From NCBI GenBank assembly GCA_963693085.1, contig OY856411.1, forward strand, positions 110,843,267 to 110,907,266: a stretch of 64,000 nt of DNA. The letters run 5' to 3'. Both the position numbers and the translations under genes were made by a program. This DNA is from Alisma plantago-aquatica. Lineage: Eukaryota > Streptophyta > Magnoliopsida > Alismatales > Alismataceae. The notes below the pieces were generated by a model. That model saw only the letters and a program-made list of their open reading frames with translations. It was not told where the DNA came from and did not search any database. This document shows, one piece after another, positions 57,525 through 64,000 of the stretch (positions are counted from its first letter, which is position 1; each line of letters opens with the position of its first letter).

Positions 57525-58742
57525 TCATGGCCTCAAGCCATTCTCATACTCTGATCCCTCAATAGCATCTTGATAGGATATTGGCTCATCATCTATGACC
57601 AATTCACTGTCTCCCTTAGTTACAAGATATCCAAATCTTCCAAACTCAAGGTGTGTCCTATTAGATCTACAAGGTTTCTGTGTTACTTGAGGAATTTGAG
57701 ATTCCACAACACTTTGTGATTCTCTTGGTTCCTCTTGTACAACTAATGGTTCAATGTTTTCTTGTTGGTATAGAACCTCTGCAAGTTGCACTTGCCTCCC
57801 ACTGATTCCTTTGGAAATAAATTCCTTTTCTAGGAATGCAATATCTCTGGAAACAAACACTTTGTTTTCAGAGTGATTATACAACCAGTATCCCATAGTT
57901 TCTTTAGGATATACAACAAAGTAACATTTACCAAATCTTGGGCCAAGCTTTTGAGGAAACATTTTCTTGACATAAGCTTCATACCCCCAAATCCTCATAA
58001 AAAACATTCTAGGACGCTTCCTAGTCCACATCTCATATGATATCTTTTGAACCGATTTAGATGATACTCAGTTTAGTATAAACATGATAGTTTCTAGAGA
58101 ATACCCCTAGAAGGTAGTCAGAAGCTCATCTAAACTCAATATTGATTGCACCATATCTAGTAATGTGTGATTCCTCTTTCTGATACACCATTATGCTGAG
58201 GTGTTCTAGGTGGAGTCCACTGGGATCAATCCCATGGGCTCTAAGAAGGTTCTCAAACTCTTGGTTTAAGTATTCTCCACCTTGATCATACTTTTACTAA
58301 GTTGGTTTTGTACTTCATTCATAATCTCCTTGAACTTTTCAAGAGTTTCGGACTCATGTTTCATTAAATAAACATAACCATACCTACTGAAGTCATCATT
58401 GAAGGTAATAAAGTATTGATACCCACCTCTAGCGGTTGTTCTAAAAGGTCCACACACATTAGTATGTATGAGTCCTAATAGATTAGTAGCCCTCTCATTG
58501 TTACTAGTGAAAGGGGTCTTAGCCATCTTGCCCAACAAACAAGATTCACATGTATCTATTGATTTGAAATCAAAGGAGTCTAGATAACCATCTTTATGGA
58601 GTCTAGATATGTGATTCTCATTTACGTGCCCTAGACGACAATACCAAAAGTATGTATTGTTTGAGTTATTGAGTTTTAGTATTTTGGTATTTACATTATA
58701 AACATCTATCTTCAGATCTAACAAACAAAGACCATAATACAT
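57525..58742 (-). pseudogene. Copia integrase (E), inactivated
   Basis: The frame at 58266-58742 has the zinc-binding domain (YCRLGHVNENHISRLH and CESCLLGK, i.e. H-H-C-C) and the start of the core. The first catalytic Asp of the usual HTDVCGPF is Asn here (HTNVCGPF). The second (YDQGGEYLNQEFEN) and the Glu (PQHNGVSERG) remain but in shifted frames near 58200-58290. The frame at 57525-58031 is the C-terminal region with FFMRIWGYEAYVKKMFPQKL and VFVSRDIAFLEKEFISKG, typical of copia pol before reverse transcriptase. Confidence 0.88.
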
Positions 58743-58784
58743 TGGGGCACTGCCATAAAAGATCCCATCTTTTGAAATAGAACA

Positions 58785-59054
58785 TCAACCATTTTTAATA
58801 TGGAATTTGAATGTATCCTTGTCCATACAAGATACAGAAATGATGTTTCTATTTATAGTAGGTACATAATAGCAGTTATTTAATTCTATTACAAGTCCTA
58901 TGGGCGGAGAAAAACTGTAGGTTCCAATTGTGTTGGCCGCAACTCTTGCACCATTTGCAACTTGCAATTCCACCTTACCTTTTCCCAAAGGCCTACTTCC
59001 TTTCAGCTCCTGCATATGAGAACATATGTGAGATCCACATCCAGTATCTAGTAC
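58785..59054 (-). pseudogene. Copia aspartic protease (E)
   Basis: In frame with gag, directly after a TGA at 59055-59057: VLDTGCGSHICSHMQELKGS, with the catalytic DTG intact, then VELQVANGARVAANTIGTYS and CYYVPTINRNIISVSCMDKD. A TGA at 58785-58787 separates it from the integrase frame, which is in the same register. Only single stops break gag, protease and the first part of integrase. Confidence 0.85.
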
Positions 59055-59880
59055 TCATGATGATGAATTAGATAGATTTATCTCAATAACATATATACTT
59101 GAAGTGGATATCACCATCCCCATCTTCTTCTTCACGAATGCCTTCAAGTATAAAGGATAAGTTCCTCTTGTACTTTTCTTTCTCCTTATCTTGAGTGTTG
59201 AAGATTTGGATATAGGTTTGACATCAAAACTCTTCTCAACCTTGCTTTGTTCCTTGGACTTAGTTCTATTGATCATCATCATGGACTTGTCCTTTTTCAA
59301 TTTTTCTTCAGCATGATGAATCAACACGGCACGCAAGTCTGACATCTGTCGAACCATATTATTCACATGATAACATGCAATAAAACAACTATATGATTCT
59401 AGATTTGTCTTTAGAATCATATCAGTTTCCAACCCTTGGCTCAAGGTGAATCCTAGTTCTTTAAGATGATACACATGTCCAATCATATTGAACACATGTT
59501 CTTCTACTGAGGTTCCCTCTGTCAGCTTAGACTCAAGTAGCACCTTTAGGATATCGTCCCTTTCTTGCTTTACAAGACCAAGTGTCACTTTCTTAAGATG
59601 TGTTACCATCTCAAGAACACTCATGCCCTCACACTACTCATGCAACTCATAGTTGATGCAGCTAAGCATAAGGTACTATATCTCTAAGGCATCATTGGCA
59701 TGCTTCCAGTAAGCATCCACCTGTTCCCTAGGTGCATCAGGAGCAGGTATTTCTGGCATTGGTTTTTCAAGGACATAGAGCTTACACTCTTCATTAAGAA
59801 CCCTTCTCAAAGTCCAAAACCATTCATCAAAATTTGTGCTGTCAATTTTGTCCTTCTTCAGGACTGACCAGAATACAAAT
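59055..59880 (-). pseudogene. Copia gag (E), one amber stop
   Basis: The upstream part (about 59640-59880) reads NFDEWFWTLRRVLNEECKLY, VLEKPMPEIPAPDAPREQVD and AYWKHANDALEIQYLMLSCI, the usual copia gag N-terminal half. TAG at 59634-59636 interrupts it where Gln is expected, and the frame 59055-59624 continues MVTHLKKVTLGLVKQERDDI. No CCHC zinc knuckle is visible between the Lys-rich stretch near 59180-59290 and the protease. Confidence 0.85.
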
Positions 59881-61222
59881 TAGTTCGTCAATTGATTCTA
59901 CACGAGAAAATTTGCATTTGTCAATTTTTTTTATTTGATTTGAAAAATTAACGATATCAGTTAGGTCTTTAACTATTACCACTCCACTATTTTATTTCAA
60001 AGTGATAGCCCTCACATACCAATTTAGAATATTACAGTGTACAATATTCTAGTGGGCCAAGATCCATATGTCATCAAGTCATGAGTCGACTTTTGCCGAC
60101 CGCCCACAACTTGACTATTTAGGTAGGCAATCATGCCAATTGCATCATATGAAACTCTTGGATAGATGATATGCACAACTCTTTGCCACAATCATTTGCA
60201 TGCCTCTGGGCTTGGGCTCTCTAAGTCACCAGTTAAGCCTGACCCAAAAGCCAACACGATAGATATGCACCATGCTTTGTGCAAATCTACATATCTATCA
60301 CCACTCTTCCATGAGATAGACGACGTACCATGCTTTGAGCAAATCTACACTTGGTCGATCAAGCTTTTCATGTGTGTTTCCAATGGAAGGCATCTTGGAC
60401 TTAATATTTTATTTGAGGGAGTTTGTATTTATAAATACATATACTTTATCCAATCACCACATATATAGTACGTATAATATACATGCTATATCCCACAACA
60501 AAAACATACAATAAATGAAAGCAACAATTATGGCCAGCCTAATGTAATTCCTTGGAGCCACAAGGAATTACGTCATCCTAGGTCCACATCACATGTAGAA
60601 AGTTGTTGTTGATGAAGATCCGTGCTTGCTAATTCAGGTTGATCAGTTCAACCCTTGAACCAACCGGCTCGCCTCTTGGCCGGTCGTTTGGTCATCTTAC
60701 TGGTTGTTTGGTTCTATCAGTCCACCATTTGTTGGCTCCTCTAACTGATTGGTTGGTCCACCAGTCAATTAGTTTGGCTCGTCCATCAGGTCCTCATTGG
60801 TCTTATTCGGTCGGCTCATCTTTGAGACCTCATCTTCTTTGTCATAACAGAAAGTAAACTATCCCTCTATTACATGATTATAGAGAAACATCGAGTTACA
60901 TTCAAGGAGAGCAAGGGTAGGAAAGAATTAACATTACATGAGAATGTGAGATAGAGGCTCAGTACGCAGAGTGAGATAAAAGGATAAACCAACCAAACAA
61001 CCATGCACAGAGAATAGGGGTTATTGGTTATAACCAAGCTACACATCCACCATCAAACTGCTTTTTGGACGACACATTTAAGTTGCATATATATATATAT
61101 ATTAGTTTGGTATTATCATGGTATTTGATTGGAAAAAATTATTCACATTGTATGCAATAATTAAACAACAAAATCAAAATCTGATCATATCAATTATCCC
61201 ATAATATAGCAAATTGACATCG
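59881..61222 (-). other. Copia E leader and unexplained 1.3 kb before gag
   Basis: Between primer site and gag there is no recognised gene. It contains a perfect hairpin GTAATTCCTTG/CAAGGAATTAC (60544-60571, 6-nt loop), a run of GGTTGGTCGG-like repeats (60650-60830) and an (AT)n tract (61087-61101). Frames at 60166-60468 and 60639-60857 on the + strand have no domain. The length is greater than a usual copia leader, so part may be inserted sequence. Confidence 0.6.
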
Positions 61223-61234
61223 GCTCTGATACCA
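61223..61234 (-). other. Copia E primer binding site
   Basis: GCTCTGATACCA, on the minus strand TGGTATCAGAGC, one base from the LTR end at 61236. Confidence 0.93.
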
Positions 61235-61235
61235 C

Positions 61236-63173
61236 TGTTGGGAAATATGGCAACATAGTAGGCAGCATAAATAAAAAAATTTATCTACCATATTCCCCAT
61301 AATTATTTGATGACATTAATAACTATAAGATGATAAGGATGTTTTGAGGATATACCTGGTCCTAAAGTCATCGTAGATGTGCAACTGTCTTCTAGTTGCA
61401 CTGGGACTTGTCTGAATGTTGCACCTCCTCGTCTGCACCATGGACTGTAACCTCAAACGTTGTCATCTACAACAACTCCTCTCACAATGGGTTGTTGGCT
61501 GAAGTTGTTCTCCTAGCAGCAGAAAACAACCTCCCACCTCAAGAGAAGTCCACACAGACAATCTAAAACTTATGTCATCCTATTAGAATGGATAGGAAGG
61601 AGTCGTCCCTTCCGTTAGCATACTAGTCACCAACTTGCTCTCCTACGAAAATGATCCTCAATTGTTCTCTCCCTTATTATCCCTGTCTAGTATGGTAGGA
61701 CTTGCTTGGGCTCTCTTGGTTACCACAACCAGAGAGGACAATAACTGTCAGAGCAAATGATTCTCAATTGTCTGCGTTGTGTTTTGGGAAGCCCCCAATA
61801 CCCCTCTATTTATAGTAGAGGTTCAGGTCTGGGTTCCCAGTCTGTGCGGGAGTAGAAGGGACCTAACGATCTTGAATTTTCGCAACCTGTGACCACCAAA
61901 ATGGTCATTTGGAAACCCATACGGTTATCTCGTACTGTGATACAGTTGTTTCACAGTTTCCCAATCACATTCGAAATTGGCATTTTGTTTCCCATTAATG
62001 CTAAACATTAAATCCTTGCACTACAAGTAATGTGCAATCAAAATGAATATGGGAAGCTATCTAGAACCTTCCCTTGGCTCAACTAAGTGTTCTCACACAT
62101 GCAAGATGATCGTCTCAGTCACCCAGACGGTCATCTAGTGACCCAAGCCGATCGGTTCAATGGAATGAATCGGTCGGTTTCACATAGAACTTAGCCAATT
62201 CATATTTTGATAAGCCTGACAATCCAAACACCCACACTGACTCTTCAGATGACCATTTTTAACTCTAGACGGTCATCTCATCATGTGAGTTTATTGTCTG
62301 TCAGTGTGTCCAGTTGATCTGTTGCGTGAATCGAATACCTAAACGCTCTAGTAATCAATTCTATCACCATTCAAGATTAAAATCCTCTTCTAGGTCAAGA
62401 CCTATGTGTGTGACCTTATAGGTCCCATATTACGTTGGAAGTGAATGTCAATAACAACTTCTAACATCACAAGCAATAGTGGTGCCTAGTCATACATCAA
62501 TGCTACCGAAGTAAATGGAAAGTTGGGGAACAACTTCAACCTATAATCTATGTATGGTGTTTTAGTGCATGTATAGTTCCATTGTCACTAATATCTAGAT
62601 TGAACTCGAGGCATGGAGTAGTCACCCTCTTCAATATTCAATCTTGTTTCTTGAATCAGAGTAGACTGTCTGAGATATATGTAAGCTCAATATCACATAT
62701 TGACTCACATATGCATGGCCATGCATTTCTCAGTCTCGCCAGTCAAGAGGCCTAGGATATCATACTCCTGTAGGAGGGGGAAATACCGTTTCTATCACTC
62801 ACAACCCATCCCCATGTGTCACAATAACCCAATCATAACCATTACAACAACCCATGTTTCAGGACTGCGTTTGATGATGTTAAAGAGTACCGAATGACAT
62901 GTGATGAATGTAGTGACTTCAGGTCTAAGAACCACAACCACCACCATCACTGTGAGAGCTGACTATGACTTCCATGATGATGGCTTCCATGTGTCAGTCT
63001 CACGGTGGGCATGTCTAACACACTATTCTTCAACATGTATATGTCTGTTTGGTTTGACATAACCATATTATGACTAATCAGATTTTATGATCAACCAAGT
63101 CACACTCTGATCTTGTGAGTTATTGACACCTATCAACCTTCAACAATAACAACTGACTAGGGACATAATGGGA

Positions 63174-63231
<58 letters not shown>

Positions 63232-63255
63232 CATCTATATGATTTCATTTCCTCA
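61236..63255 (-). mobile_element. Copia E right (5') LTR, 2020 bp
   Basis: On the + strand it runs from TGTTGGGAAATATGG to TCATTTCCTCA. It matches both left LTR fragments. Several AGACGGTCATCT-type complementary motifs occur at 62110-62280 (GATGATCGTC, AGACGGTCATC, GATGACCA). A long TA microsatellite lies near its start in element orientation. No gene. Confidence 0.9.
63177..63226. repeat. (TA)25 microsatellite in copia right LTR
   Basis: About 50 bp of pure TA repeat. The left LTR has only a short ATATATATG here (56465-56472), so it expanded in one LTR after insertion. Confidence 0.95.
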
Positions 63256-64000
63256 AGTCATATAATTGAAAACATACGTCATTGAGTAATATTATTCTCT
63301 AGACATTTATAATGTTACATCATTATCTCATAAATGAATTAAATAGAATAAATTGGAAGCCTGCCTTTATTTATTAATCAAATAATTTACAAATTATGCC
63401 ATTACAATCATCACATGAATGGCTCTATGGGCATATGATTCAATCCTATTTTAGGGCTTCATTTTGTGTCATATTGCATTCCAATCACATTTATACCTAT
63501 TAGATTACATGAAATTCCTCTCTATATGCATATTTGTGCAAAATGCAATTATGGACATTATTTGCATGTTTTTCAGGCATTTGGACCACACTTGATGGAA
63601 GAGAGAGAATGAGTAATCCTAGGGTTTCTCTACCCTTGGAGAGACCTAAAGTGAAGTCCGATGCTCCCTCAACCTACCCCTAGTGGCCAAAGATCCATTG
63701 AAGCAAAGATGTCCAAGAAAATCCAAGGAAACAAGTCAAAGTGTTGATCCAGAGACCATCACGATCGTGGTACCACAGAACGGTCGTGCTAGCAACTTGC
63801 AAATCAATAGAGCCATCTCCAAGCAAATCTAGAGTCACCACAAGCATGGCACACAGAATGCCCATGGTGAACTGACCCAGAAAGGTCGTGCCACCTTACA
63901 CGACCGTGTGAGATAGAGGCATAATGGCCATGGAGCAGAGAACAGGCTATGCATTTCGAGCAACCACGACAGTTCTACCCTAGCCCAACCACGACCGTGG
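63256..64000. other. Right flank with complementary CACGACCGTG-like motifs
   Basis: AT-rich to about 63600, then GC-richer with scattered ACGATCGTGG, ACGGTCGTGC, AGGTCGTGCC, ACACGACCGTGTG and ACCACGACCGTGG motifs (63755-64000). No gene is seen; the 61-codon minus-strand frame at 63680-63865 has no recognised domain. The motif style resembles the self-complementary modules inside the LTRs of this window, so it may be the edge of another retroelement. Confidence 0.45.

Larger units (their letters stand above)
51522..63255 (-). mobile_element. Ty1/copia retrotransposon E, decayed, minus strand
   Basis: The right (5') LTR 61236-63255 and a broken left (3') LTR (51522-51687 plus 55784-56505) flank an internal region at 56506-61235 with gag, protease, integrase and reverse transcriptase remnants in copia order. 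The primer site is at 61223-61234. The RNase H domain is missing. Element D sits inside the left LTR, and a deletion at its right edge also removed about 820 bp of that LTR. Gene order with integrase before reverse transcriptase defines it as copia. Confidence 0.92.

Overview
The window is plant nuclear DNA, almost certainly from a repeat-rich angiosperm genome. LTR retrotransposons primed by initiator-Met tRNA, a CACTA DNA transposon carrying pieces of plant genes and an L1-type LINE 3' end occupy nearly all of it. I found no intact host gene, no rRNA or tRNA gene and no CRISPR. The species cannot be told from the sequence.

Layout. 1-15165: tandem Ty3/gypsy-type array on the + strand, family A, made of three LTRs (the first cut by the window edge) and two internal regions, all nearly identical. 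15166-22397: minus-strand element B, with a largely non-coding internal region interrupted by a 5'-truncated LINE (15723-16409, 16-bp target duplication) and a 3.4-kb LTR (18997-22397). 22398-23618 and 47452-49359: two halves of an older LTR (C) split by a CACTA element (23619-47451, 3-bp duplication CAA). The CACTA element carries a receptor-kinase fragment, a DnaJ J-domain exon, a DDT-domain protein exon, a LINE RNase H scrap and exon-like unknowns, but no transposase that I could recognise. It was itself invaded by a minus-strand relative of family A (A-minus, 29715-40052, 5-bp duplication CTCCC). 49360-51521: a short orphan segment and a truncated + strand B LTR. 51522-63255: a minus-strand Ty1/copia element (E) with decayed gag, protease, integrase and reverse transcriptase. 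Its left LTR is broken by element D (51688-55777), which has 3.1-kb LTRs but only 0.69 kb of internal DNA. 63256-64000: flank with repeated CACGACCGTG-like motifs.

How the parts relate. A and A-minus are diverged subfamilies of one lineage. In both, the internal region keeps a long leader and only the RNase H-integrase end of pol. Gag, protease and most of reverse transcriptase are missing from every copy, so the lineage looks non-autonomous and must have been mobilised in trans. What is conserved between the subfamilies is mostly RNA-like structure rather than protein: a 103-nt block closed by an inverted repeat, paired CCTGGCCAGG palindromes, a triplet of stem-loops with a fixed loop and changing stems, a hairpin beside the poly(A) signals, and GC-rich self-complementary modules after a GTGAGT motif. 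These are the most interesting signals here. The nesting order, oldest to youngest, is C, then CACTA, then A-minus; and C, then B, then the LINE and the A array.
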